Assembly (NCBI GenBank): GCA_022511485.1
Contig: JAFLUJ010000055.1
Span: 1 to 13,161, forward strand
DNA length: 13,161 nt
Direction: 5' to 3'
Source of the DNA: Oscillospiraceae bacterium
Lineage (GTDB): Bacteria; Bacillota; Clostridia; Oscillospirales; Ruminococcaceae
Part shown: positions 1 to 7,095 of the stretch, one piece after another
Position numbering within the stretch: position 1 is the first letter of the stretch
Layout: each line of letters begins with the position of its first letter
Position numbers and translations under genes: made by a program
Notes under the pieces: generated by a model
The model's input: the letters and a program-made list of their open reading frames with translations, nothing else
Databases searched by the model: none
What the model was told of the DNA's origin: nothing

Positions 1-45
1 TCAAAAGGGTCTCCCCCGATAGGAACACAGAAACACTACGTTAAA

Positions 46-1596
46 TTATGATTTATTGACCTGTGCGACTACCTTATTTCTGCCGGTTTCCTTTGCGGTG
101 TACAGAAGAGTATCTGCATTTTTAAATTCGCTGTCGAAAACATCTCTTGCATTTTCAGAAGTCATTTTTACATCCGGATTCATCTGATATACTCCCATAG
201 AGATGGTGACGCGAATATCTTTTTTCTGTCCGTCTGTTATGACCGTATGTACCGATCTTTCGACCTCTTTTCTGATCTGCTCAGCAGTCTCGTATGCTTG
301 TGACGCTTCACAGTTAAGGATCACTATCATTTCTTCTCCGCCGAAACGGAATGTATGATCCTCACCGGAATCTGACGCACCGCGTAAAATATTAGCAACG
401 TTTTTAAGCACAATATCTCCCGCGTCGTGACCGTATGTGTCATTTACATTTTTAAAATGATCTATGTCGCACATGACGATATTGACCGGCTTGCCTGAAT
501 TGACACGATCGGATATAGTGTCTGTGATGTACTCGTTAAGTCCCTGTCTGTTTTTAAGTCCTGTAAGCTCGTCTGTGATCCTTCCACGATGCTCGGATTC
601 CAGCTGCTTTTTCAGAGCGGACAGATCCTTCTCTGATATGCTGTCAAGATCTGCTGTAAATTCAGAAATGTCCTTATATCTTTCTCTGGTTTGCAGCATT
701 GTTGCTTTTCGGATTATTTTCCTGAGCTCTTCCGGTATGGACTGCATTCCGGATTCAAATTCCGAATCATCTTCAAAACGGGACATAGGATCTTCCGGAG
801 TAATGCCGGTAAGTCCGTAATAAAGGGTCATCCCAAGAGAGTAAATATCAGTCCAGGGACCTTGTCTGCCCTTTTTCTGATATTGTTCGAGAGGTGCAAA
901 TCCCGGCTTGAGGATCACCGAAAGACTTTGTGAAGCCTCTGCAATGACCTGTCTTGCAGCTCCGAAATCTATCAGCTTGATCTTGCCGTCACTGCATACC
1001 ATGATATTGTCGGGGGAAACATCTCTGTGGAGCACATTCATGCTGTGAGCAGACATAAGTGCCGAAGCGATATTTTTCGCAATTAAAATTGCTTCTTCGG
1101 CCGAGAGCAGACCGTTTTCCTTTATGTGTTCTTTTAATGGCTTTCCGTTCAGGAATTCCATAGAATAATAAACGGTGTTATTTTCATAAAAGAAATCATA
1201 TATGCTTACAACACTGGGATTATCATTGAATTTTGCGACCATCCGGGCTTCGTTATAAAATTTCTCCGCACCGTCCTGGAAGGTCTCAGAGGTGTCTCCG
1301 TCAGAAACTGTAACGCTTGCTGTGCCGGAAGCTCTTCTTGCAAGCTCATAAGGGTAGTATTCCTTGATCGCGATCTTTCTTTCAAGCTTTGTATCATATG
1401 CAAGATAGGTGATACCGAAGCCGCCCTTGCCAATGACCTTTCCGACAGCATATCTGTACTGCAATATGCTTCCGCAGGGGAGTATCATTGAGTCAGGAGT
1501 ATATTCTGCCTTTATAAACCCGCATTTCGGACACGGTTCTGAGGATATTTCCTCCAGGCAGCTTTCACAAAGTGATTTGTTTAAAATACTGATCAT
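46..1596 (-). CDS. Zinc-ribbon Ser/Thr kinase fused to a GGDEF (diguanylate cyclase) domain
   Basis: The 516-residue protein has three parts. Residues 10-25 hold a C10xxC13...C22xxC25 zinc ribbon. Residues about 46-320 are a eukaryotic-like kinase: Gly loop GKGGFG 56-61, Lys78, Glu116, HRD 190-192 followed by SPDN, DFG 210-212. After a helical linker (about 315-340), residues 341-510 are a GGDEF domain with DELTGLKNR, CDIDHFKNVND (Asp377) and GGEE at 419-422. GGEE(F)-type sites are normally active in making c-di-GMP from GTP. The product-inhibition I-site RxxD is broken: Ser410 replaces the Arg while Asp413 remains. No membrane segment is visible, so the protein is probably cytosolic. The ATG is preceded by AAGGAG with a 7-nt gap. 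It lies 57 bp after the compact kinase and is probably cotranscribed with it. Both activities are inferred from motifs; control of the cyclase by the kinase is a guess from the fusion. Confidence 0.95.
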   Translation of the reverse strand: MISILNKSLCESCLEEISSEPCPKCGFIKAEYTPDSMILPCGSILQYRYAVGKVIGKGGFGITYLAYDTKLERKIAIKEYYPYELARRASGTASVTVSDGDTSETFQDGAEKFYNEARMVAKFNDNPSVVSIYDFFYENNTVYYSMEFLNGKPLKEHIKENGLLSAEEAILIAKNIASALMSAHSMNVLHRDVSPDNIMVCSDGKIKLIDFGAARQVIAEASQSLSVILKPGFAPLEQYQKKGRQGPWTDIYSLGMTLYYGLTGITPEDPMSRFEDDSEFESGMQSIPEELRKIIRKATMLQTRERYKDISEFTADLDSISEKDLSALKKQLESEHRGRITDELTGLKNRQGLNEYITDTISDRVNSGKPVNIVMCDIDHFKNVNDTYGHDAGDIVLKNVANILRGASDSGEDHTFRFGGEEMIVILNCEASQAYETAEQIRKEVERSVHTVITDGQKKDIRVTISMGVYQMNPDVKMTSENARDVFDSEFKNADTLLYTAKETGRNKVVAQVNKS

Positions 1597-1653
1597 ATTT
1601 ATTCTCCTTAATTACAGACGTCTATCGAAAAACAATAGCTGTGCGGTGCTGCC

Positions 1654-2592
1654 TTAAGAATTAGTATTCTCAGAAATATGCACGTAAAATTTTTCGGGAT
1701 CTATTTTTACCTGTTTCAGATCAGACAAAAGCTCTTCCCAGCCGGAATATCTGTCTCTGATCCTTACCGCTGCCATTTTATTTATCACCGCAGCAAGGAG
1801 GGAATTTATTTTCGCCAGTCCGTTCTGGAAGTCACTGTCATCTTCAAGCCGTGTCATGGGATCTCTCGGACTTTCAAGCGTAAGCGCGTAATACAAAACC
1901 GTCCCCAAAGAATAAATATCCGTCCATGGACCGTGATTTCCATGGTGCTGATACTGTTCAAGGGGAGCGTATCCGGGTTTAAGAGCAACAGTCATGCTGT
2001 TTTCGACCTCATTGAAAAAGGGTCTGGCATTGCCGAAATCCACAAGCATAACTCTTCCGTCAACTGTCAGCATAACATTGTTAGGGGAAAGGTCTCTGTG
2101 GATTATGTTTCTGCTGTGAATATGACCGAATGTGTCCGTTATATTGCCGGCGGCGAACAAAGCCTGTCCCTCGCTTATTTTTCCGTATCTTTTGGTGTAT
2201 TCATTTATCGTGATGCCATGTACATATTCCATTACATAGTAAATAGTTCCGTTCTGACCGAAGCAGTCGTAGACTTTTATTACATCTGTATTATCCCCCA
2301 GACCGGAAAGGATCTCTGCTTCATTTCTGAATCGTTCTGCACCGTTTCTGAACTCCTCTGCGTGAAAGGAAGTGATCGGCTCGATGGTGATATTGTCGAT
2401 CCCGCGTACTACAAGACCCTTCGGATAAAATTCCTTGACAGCGACTGATTTTTCAAGCACGGTATCATAGGCAAGATAGGTGATACCGAAGCCTCCCGAG
2501 CCTATTACCTTACTTATGACATAGCGGTCATCAAGGATCGAGCCTGCGTCCAGTGCATCGGTCTCATTTTCGTTTCCGCAGGTTTTTTCCAT
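1654..2592 (-). CDS. Compact soluble Ser/Thr protein kinase
   Basis: This 312-residue protein is almost only a kinase domain. It has Gly loop GSGGFG 31-36, Lys53, Glu91, HRD 165-167 followed by SPNN, DFG 185-187, a KPGYAPLEQY activation segment and TDIYSLG. It belongs to the same family as the three other kinases here, but it lacks their N-terminal zinc ribbon (the N-terminus has a single Cys) and has no C-terminal domain or membrane helix. The ATG at 2592 has GGAG 8 nt upstream, and a strong sigma-A-type promoter lies just before it (2626-2654), so it can be expressed apart from the upstream genes. It probably forms a two-gene unit with the kinase-GGDEF gene. Substrates are unknown; the adjacent HTH protein and the GGDEF kinase are plausible by position only. 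Confidence 0.93.
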   Translation of the reverse strand: MEKTCGNENETDALDAGSILDDRYVISKVIGSGGFGITYLAYDTVLEKSVAVKEFYPKGLVVRGIDNITIEPITSFHAEEFRNGAERFRNEAEILSGLGDNTDVIKVYDCFGQNGTIYYVMEYVHGITINEYTKRYGKISEGQALFAAGNITDTFGHIHSRNIIHRDLSPNNVMLTVDGRVMLVDFGNARPFFNEVENSMTVALKPGYAPLEQYQHHGNHGPWTDIYSLGTVLYYALTLESPRDPMTRLEDDSDFQNGLAKINSLLAAVINKMAAVRIRDRYSGWEELLSDLKQVKIDPEKFYVHISENTNS

Positions 2593-2625
2593 ATCATCAT
2601 CTCCGTTTGCCGCAGTATTTTATTA

Positions 2626-2654
2626 ATTATACCACAATTTATAAAATAATGCAA
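2626..2654 (-). promoter_or_regulatory. Sigma-A promoter of the compact kinase / kinase-GGDEF pair
   Basis: On the minus strand TTGCAT (2654-2649) is followed after exactly 17 nt by TATAAT (2631-2626). TGG sits directly before the -10, making it an extended -10. The predicted start near 2619 leaves a leader of about 26 nt that contains the GGAG ribosome site. The match to consensus, the spacing and the position just upstream of the compact kinase make this one of the best promoters in the window. Confidence 0.8.
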
Positions 2655-2670
2655 GCAGACACAGGATAAT

Positions 2671-3060
2671 TTACTCAGTCCAGATAAATTCACACGCCTT
2701 GTCATAATCAAGCTTGTGTTCAATGGAATATATGATCTTTGCGTCGGTCATGTTCTTTGCATAAAGTATTTCCTTTTCTGCTATTTTAAGGAGCTTTTGT
2801 GTTTCAGCGAGAGTAAGCTTCAGCAGGAAGCTGAGCTTTATAAGCTGGACGCGGGTAGGTATGCGTTTTCCGTTAAGAAGCTGATAGCCATAGCTTCTTT
2901 CCACATTAAGCTTGCGGATGATTTCTGCATGGGAAAGATCCTTCTCCGCGATATATTTGTTTATGAGAATGTGTATATCAGGATTTTTGCACTCGAGAAC
3001 CGCATCCTCGTCAAAAAAATTATCTTCCCTGAGCTTGCGCTCCAGATCCTGTGTATCTAT
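2671..3060 (-). CDS. Small HTH DNA-binding protein, apparent AUA start
   Basis: The open frame encodes about 129 residues. The middle (about residues 34-80) reads as an XRE-like helix-turn-helix: INKYIAEKDLSHAEIIRKLN, then RSYGYQLLNGKRIP and a hydrophobic helix rich in Leu. The sequence resembles small Firmicutes HTH proteins that start MDT.DLE and are often found beside Ser/Thr kinases (from memory, not searched). There is no ATG, GTG or TTG in frame before the HTH: the first usable start is GTG at 2904, which would cut the HTH in half. A very strong ribosome site AAGGAGGGGG (3067-3076) ends 6 nt before ATA at 3060-3058, and ATA begins exactly the (I)DTQDLE N-terminus expected. The gene starts 36 bp after the large membrane kinase stop, in the same frame. 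It may be a regulator of this locus. An ATG-to-ATA mutation or sequence error would make it a silenced gene. Confidence 0.8.
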   Translation of the reverse strand: MDTQDLERKLREDNFFDEDAVLECKNPDIHILINKYIAEKDLSHAEIIRKLNVERSYGYQLLNGKRIPTRVQLIKLSFLLKLTLAETQKLLKIAEKEILYAKNMTDAKIIYSIEHKLDYDKACEFIWTE

Positions 3061-3066
3061 AGTGAT

Positions 3067-3076
3067 CCCCCTCCTT
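3067..3076 (-). promoter_or_regulatory. Strong ribosome site that fixes the HTH start
   Basis: AAGGAGGGGG lies 6 nt before ATA (9 nt counting from the AGGAGG core). No canonical start codon lies at a workable distance in the HTH frame. In another frame an 8-codon mini-ORF (ATG at 3083, MNQGGGSL) runs through this site and ends at TAG 3059-3057, overlapping the ATA by two bases. That arrangement could allow termination-reinitiation at the AUA, but the mini-ORF has only a weak ribosome site of its own. Confidence 0.7.
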
Positions 3077-3096
3077 GATTCATACAGCTCTGACGA

Positions 3097-6000
3097 TCAT
3101 GCTGCGAAGTCATAGGCTTCAAGAGCTGCCGAATTAATAACTATGTTATGGACCTGAAATTTAAGACCTTCATTTGTCAGAGCTTCAATCTCTTCTCTGG
3201 AAATAACAAATACGAAATTCCGCTGACCTTTGTATATCGGGTACATATATTCTTCTTTAAGAGGAGAACGGTTAAATACTTTTATATTGACCCGAATCCA
3301 TTCATTGAGATACTTTATAGCGTTTATGTGCCACCATGTGTCATTATTGTCAAACTGACCGGTTTTAATATCAAGAGTTACCATTACATCCCCGCCGAAG
3401 CTTTCAAGATCTTTTTTAGGGATAGAGTCGACCGTAAGCATCCAGTCACCGGGATAGTCATCACCGTTGAACCGGATGGTTTTCCTGTCGGAGCTCCGGT
3501 TGTTATAGGTTCTCAATTCAACAGAATTTACAGTCAGCATATCAGTTCCGAATTTGATAAATCCGGCATTATCCGGTATGGAGCTTTCCGGCAGAATGAA
3601 TGTAAACTGATCTTGTTTGTCAGAAACATAATATCCTTCAGGATCGTCTGTTGAATTAAGCGCATTGATCTTTAACAGATTTCCGTTATTGTCCATGACC
3701 GATACATAATGACGATATTTTTCGTCTGATCCATGATAAAGACCATCGTTATCCCGGAACATCGTATTATACAGGCTGAGATCCAGGGTAACAAATATGT
3801 CACCTTTAAATTCTCTGAGTACATCTGTGGATATGAATTTTGACATTGCCCATGCTTCGTCGTTATTGTCAATAAGCAGATAGTCTATTGCTGCGGTATC
3901 TTTCTCCGCCGATCCGGAATTACTGTTATATGCTTCAAGGATCGCAGACTTTACAACTACATTATGCACCTGAAATTTCAGACCATCCTCCGGCAGAGCG
4001 TTAATTTCCTCTTTGGAGATCACAAATACGAACTGCTCCTGCTTGTCATAGACCGTATACATATATTCCGGATGACGTATATGATTAAAAACATCAATAT
4101 AGACCCGTTCCCATTCATCAAGTGTTTTCATAGCTTCTATGTGCCATTTCCATTCTTCGTCGTTGCCATATATGCCTGTTTCAATGCCAAGAGTGACCAG
4201 AACGTCCCCGTCAAAGCTTTCCAGATCATTTCTGGGGATAGAGCCGTTCACAAGCGCCCAATCGCCGGGATATTTGCCGTCAAACTGAATGGTTTTGGAA
4301 TCAGGATGAGAGCTGTCATATGCTATCATATCAACGGAATTTATTTGTGTACCGACGCATCTGAAAACGATATATTCGGAGATATCTGATATGGAGCTTT
4401 CCGGCAGAAGAAATGTGAACTGCTTTTGATCGTCAGAAATATACCAGGTGGCATTTTCTCCATTATACTCTGAATTATACGCATAGAATTTTATTTTATT
4501 TATATCCCGGTCATCGTCATAGATACCGATACCATGGTCAGTAGCAATTGGAGCTATATCAAGGGTAAAGAGTATGTCTCCATTAAATCTCCGAAGGGTA
4601 TCTGCCCGTATTCTTTTTACCGGTTCACCCAAAAATAAATGATCTATTGGTCCATTGTCTGCTGCAGTTGTTGTGGCAGCGGAGGTCGTTGTAACGGAAG
4701 TGTCAGCTTCCGTTACTGTCACCGCCTCCGCCGATGCAGATGATGACGCAGTATCACTGTTATACGCTTCAAGCATTGCCGATCTTACAACTACATTATG
4801 CACCTGAAATTTCAGACCGTCCTCCGGCAGAGCTTCAATGTCTTCTCCGGAGATCACAAATACAAACTGATCCTGTCCGTTGTAAACGGGATACATTCGG
4901 TCTGCTCCCGGCGACGGCTGGTTAAAAGCTGCAATATACACCTGAGTCCAGTTCCCGTCTGTTTTATCAGCGTTTATGTACCATGTGTTTATGTGCCACA
5001 TCCATTCTTCATCGTCGTTATATCTTCCGGGTTCGATGTCGAGAGTTACCATAACATCCCCGCCAAAGCTTTCCAGATCACTTTTGGGGATAGCATCGTC
5101 CTGAAGTTGCCAGTCGCCGGGGTATCCGCCGTTAAACTTAATAGTTTTTGCGTCAGAGTGAGAACTGTCATACGCTCTCAGTTCAACAGAGGTCACGGTC
5201 AGATTATAAGTGCCAAATTGAATATATTGGTATATATCTGCTATTGAATTTTCCGGCAGAATGAATGTAAACTGTTTTTGACCATCATAAATATAATAGC
5301 CATCCGGATCTTCTGCCCAGTTTAATGCATTTATCTTTACAGCATTTTCATTATTATCAATAACAGATACAGAATGATGATAGCTTCCGTCTTCATTTCT
5401 GACAGTATTATTAGTCCTGATATTCAGGGTAACAAGTATATCTCCCTCAAATTCCTGGAGTGTAAATACAGATATATTTTTTGTCATGGACCAGCGTTCG
5501 TCGTTTTTGTCAATAAGCAAATAATCTACTGCGTTGGGACTTCTCTTATGAGAGCCTTTATTTCCATTGACATTCAGGGCTATCACTAATGCGATAATTC
5601 CGATTATTACCGCTGTTGCCGCGCATATCACAGCTGTCAGTGTTTTTTTGTTTACCGGACGTTTCTTCTTTTCCTTGTCTTCATAAACATTTACCGAAAG
5701 ATCAAGACCGGACTCATTGCTGTCATCTTCATCGTCCTCTGTGACATCGTCGTCATCATCGATGATCTCGTCAGTGACAGGAAATGTATTTATATTGTCC
5801 GATGTGATCTTTTTAGTTTGATCTGTAGTTGTATTATCCGGAGAAATAGAAATGGGAGTGGTGCTTTCAAAATTTTCGTTGTTATTATCCTCCTCGGAGA
5901 TTTCCTCCTCCGGTATCTTTATATCATTGTCCTCCAGAACGATAGGCTCAGGCTCGACCGGAGCGGATACCGATGAAAGAGCCTTTCTAAGTTCAATTGC

Positions 6001-6927
6001 ACTGCTGTAGCGGTCTGAGGCGGCTATCATTGTACATTTTTTCAGGATTTCCCAGAGACTGGTGTTTATGCCATGCTTGTTTTCGGCAAATTCCTCATCG
6101 TCGTCCATACGTGCATAGGGATCATCTATAACTATCTCCGTCAGAGCGTAGTATATGGAAACACCTAAAGCGTAAATATCCGTCCAAGCTCCCTGCTGAC
6201 CCTTTTTAGTGTACTGCTCCATGGGAGTATATCCCGGTTTCATTACAACGGTAAGGTTAGAGGAGCTTTCCGCCATGATCTGCCTTGCAGCTCCGAAATC
6301 TATCAGCTTGACCTTGCCGTCCATACAGATCATGATATTATCGGGAGAAATATCCCTATGGAGAACTCCTGCACTGTGTGTGATACTCAGCGCCGCCGCT
6401 ATTTTGTTCATAACGAACAGAGCCTGACCGTCAGACAGCTTTCCGTGGTTTTTTATGTAATTTTTCAGCGTGATACCGTTAAGATATTCCATAATAAGAT
6501 ATACGGTATTATTTGCGCGGAAATAATCATAAACGCTTACGATGTTGGGATTTCCATTGAATTGGGATACTATTTCCGCCTCGCTGTAAAATTTCTCCGC
6601 ACCCTTTTCAAAGGCTTCCGCTGACTTCGGATCACCTATAAGAACCTCCGTTCCTGAGGGAGAACGGTATGCAATGCCATTGGGATAATATTCCTTAACG
6701 GCAATTATCTTCTCCATTCTCAGATCGTAGCCCATATATGTGATACCGAAGCCGCCTTTTCCCATGATGCGTCCGATAAGTATTTTGTCGTTCAGTTCAG
6801 CTCCGACCGGCAGGACAAGAGGATCGGAGGCAGACCCGTTTTTTGAAAATCCGCAGCGTGGGCAGATCTCGTTTTCTGTTTCGTAAAAGCAGCTTTCACA
6901 AAGCTTTTTATTATGTATCTCTACCAT
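3097..6927 (-). CDS. Large membrane Ser/Thr kinase with tandem-repeat ectodomain
   Basis: The 1276-residue protein starts at ATG 6927, set by AGGAG five bases upstream; an in-frame ATG 39 bp earlier lies inside an inverted repeat and lacks a ribosome site. Order: zinc ribbon C10xxC13...C22xxC25; kinase domain about 46-320 with GKGGFG 56-61, Lys78, Glu116, HRD 190-192 + SPDN, DFG 210-212; an Asp/Glu/Thr/Asn-rich juxtamembrane stretch 322-425; a basic stop KEKKKRPVNKK and one membrane helix about 430-452; then more than 800 external residues in three repeat units (467-723, 760-1001, 1013-1272). Units A and B are separated by a Ser/Thr/Ala linker. The layout is that of a PknB-like receptor kinase, but no PASTA repeats are present, so it probably senses something else. 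Family knowledge places the kinase inside and the repeats outside. The ligand is unknown; a beta-sandwich, glycan- or protein-binding role is inference. Confidence 0.95.
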   Translation of the reverse strand: MVEIHNKKLCESCFYETENEICPRCGFSKNGSASDPLVLPVGAELNDKILIGRIMGKGGFGITYMGYDLRMEKIIAVKEYYPNGIAYRSPSGTEVLIGDPKSAEAFEKGAEKFYSEAEIVSQFNGNPNIVSVYDYFRANNTVYLIMEYLNGITLKNYIKNHGKLSDGQALFVMNKIAAALSITHSAGVLHRDISPDNIMICMDGKVKLIDFGAARQIMAESSSNLTVVMKPGYTPMEQYTKKGQQGAWTDIYALGVSIYYALTEIVIDDPYARMDDDEEFAENKHGINTSLWEILKKCTMIAASDRYSSAIELRKALSSVSAPVEPEPIVLEDNDIKIPEEEISEEDNNNENFESTTPISISPDNTTTDQTKKITSDNINTFPVTDEIIDDDDDVTEDDEDDSNESGLDLSVNVYEDKEKKKRPVNKKTLTAVICAATAVIIGIIALVIALNVNGNKGSHKRSPNAVDYLLIDKNDERWSMTKNISVFTLQEFEGDILVTLNIRTNNTVRNEDGSYHHSVSVIDNNENAVKINALNWAEDPDGYYIYDGQKQFTFILPENSIADIYQYIQFGTYNLTVTSVELRAYDSSHSDAKTIKFNGGYPGDWQLQDDAIPKSDLESFGGDVMVTLDIEPGRYNDDEEWMWHINTWYINADKTDGNWTQVYIAAFNQPSPGADRMYPVYNGQDQFVFVISGEDIEALPEDGLKFQVHNVVVRSAMLEAYNSDTASSSASAEAVTVTEADTSVTTTSAATTTAADNGPIDHLFLGEPVKRIRADTLRRFNGDILFTLDIAPIATDHGIGIYDDDRDINKIKFYAYNSEYNGENATWYISDDQKQFTFLLPESSISDISEYIVFRCVGTQINSVDMIAYDSSHPDSKTIQFDGKYPGDWALVNGSIPRNDLESFDGDVLVTLGIETGIYGNDEEWKWHIEAMKTLDEWERVYIDVFNHIRHPEYMYTVYDKQEQFVFVISKEEINALPEDGLKFQVHNVVVKSAILEAYNSNSGSAEKDTAAIDYLLIDNNDEAWAMSKFISTDVLREFKGDIFVTLDLSLYNTMFRDNDGLYHGSDEKYRHYVSVMDNNGNLLKINALNSTDDPEGYYVSDKQDQFTFILPESSIPDNAGFIKFGTDMLTVNSVELRTYNNRSSDRKTIRFNGDDYPGDWMLTVDSIPKKDLESFGGDVMVTLDIKTGQFDNNDTWWHINAIKYLNEWIRVNIKVFNRSPLKEEYMYPIYKGQRNFVFVISREEIEALTNEGLKFQVHNIVINSAALEAYDFAA
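3112..3891 (-). repeat. Ectodomain repeat unit C of the large kinase
   Basis: Residues 1013-1272, ending four residues before the stop. It shows the same two-half pattern: IDYLLIDNND, FKGDIFVTLDL, QDQFTFILPESSI, YPGDW, then DLESFGGDVMVTLDI, NFVFVISREEIEAL, GLKFQVHNIVI and LEAYD. Its first half is closer to unit A than to unit B, which fits unit duplication followed by separate drift of B. Confidence 0.85.
3925..4650 (-). repeat. Ectodomain repeat unit B of the large kinase
   Basis: Residues 760-1001. It is the most diverged unit in its first half (IDHLFLGEPV, then FNGDILFTLDI and DQKQFTFLLPESSI), while its second half stays very close to unit A (DLESFDGDVLVTL, EQFVFVIS, DGLKFQVHNVVV). The uneven divergence suggests that the second half is under stronger constraint or has been kept alike by recombination. 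Confidence 0.85.
4651..4758 (-). other. Low-complexity Ser/Thr/Ala linker between repeat units A and B
   Basis: Residues 724-759 are almost all Ser, Thr, Ala, Val, Glu and Asp, for example TTTSAATTTAADN. This is typical of extended, possibly glycosylated linkers between secreted domains. No comparable long linker separates units B and C, where only about 11 residues intervene. Confidence 0.75.
4759..5529 (-). repeat. Ectodomain repeat unit A of the large kinase
   Basis: Residues 467-723. The unit consists of two related halves. The first begins VDYLLID and ends at YPGDW; the second begins near IPKSDLESFGGD and ends LEAYN. Both halves share FxGD(I/V)xVTLDI, then a Q-x-Q-F-x-F strand, an Ile/Leu-x-F strand and a closing LxAY. 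Spacing and alternating hydrophobic residues suggest a beta-sandwich module of about 115-140 residues. The paralogous DNA is still clearly similar to units B and C. Confidence 0.85.
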
Positions 6928-6944
6928 ACTATCTCCTATCTGTC

Positions 6945-7061
6945 TTTTCGACAAATTTTGCCGCATACTGCGTTAACAATCCTTGAAATACATGAGTATT
7001 CATGGCAAACAAGTTTGCCTGCGGATTTTTGCCTTGTCTGCGACAAAATTATGCTCGAAAA
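6945..7061. repeat. 117-bp inverted-repeat element between two kinase genes
   Basis: The left end (6945-6968) begins TTTTCGA and continues AATTTTGCCGCATAC. The right end (7036-7061), read in reverse complement, begins TTTTCGA and continues AATTTTGTCGCAGAC, with 13 of 15 matches in the second block. The middle holds a perfect palindrome GGCAAACAAGTTTGCC (7004-7019) and a short CATGA/TCATG arm pair. No coding potential is visible. It fills most of the 168-bp gap. A dispersed palindromic repeat (MITE-like) or a structured RNA element between cotranscribed genes are the two readings; no clear target duplication was found. Confidence 0.6.
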
Positions 7062-7095
7062 TCCAAGCACATATCTTATGAAGACAAGTTCCGAT

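Noticed and set aside
1..45. A possible terminator or start of a further gene after the kinase-GGDEF gene.
   Set aside because: The 45 bases hold a GGGGGAG stretch on the minus strand but no clear hairpin, start codon or frame; too little sequence to call anything.
1599..1650. Hairpin CTATTG-TTTTT-CGATAG between the compact kinase and the kinase-GGDEF gene.
   Set aside because: Only a six-pair stem with one G-T pair and no T-run after it; not enough to name a terminator.
1678..2448. Long open frame of 256 codons on the plus strand opposite the compact kinase, and similar plus-strand frames elsewhere (for example 3148-3654, 7591-8118, 8312-8743).
   Set aside because: They lie opposite genes with clear domain motifs, show no recognisable domain, and have no good ribosome sites. 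They are by-products of codon use on the real strand.
2671..2904. GTG at 2904 as the start of the HTH gene.
   Set aside because: It begins inside the helix-turn-helix and would remove its first helices; no ribosome site is found before it.
3058..3099. Read-through of the large kinase stop codon to make a kinase-HTH fusion, since the two frames are the same.
   Set aside because: The fused HTH would be outside the cell, after the ectodomain. The strong ribosome site before ATA gives a simpler explanation.
6928..6966. An upstream ATG at 6966 that would lengthen the large kinase by 13 residues.
   Set aside because: It sits within the inverted-repeat element and has no ribosome site, while ATG 6927 has AGGAG at ideal distance and gives an N-terminus aligned with the sister kinases.
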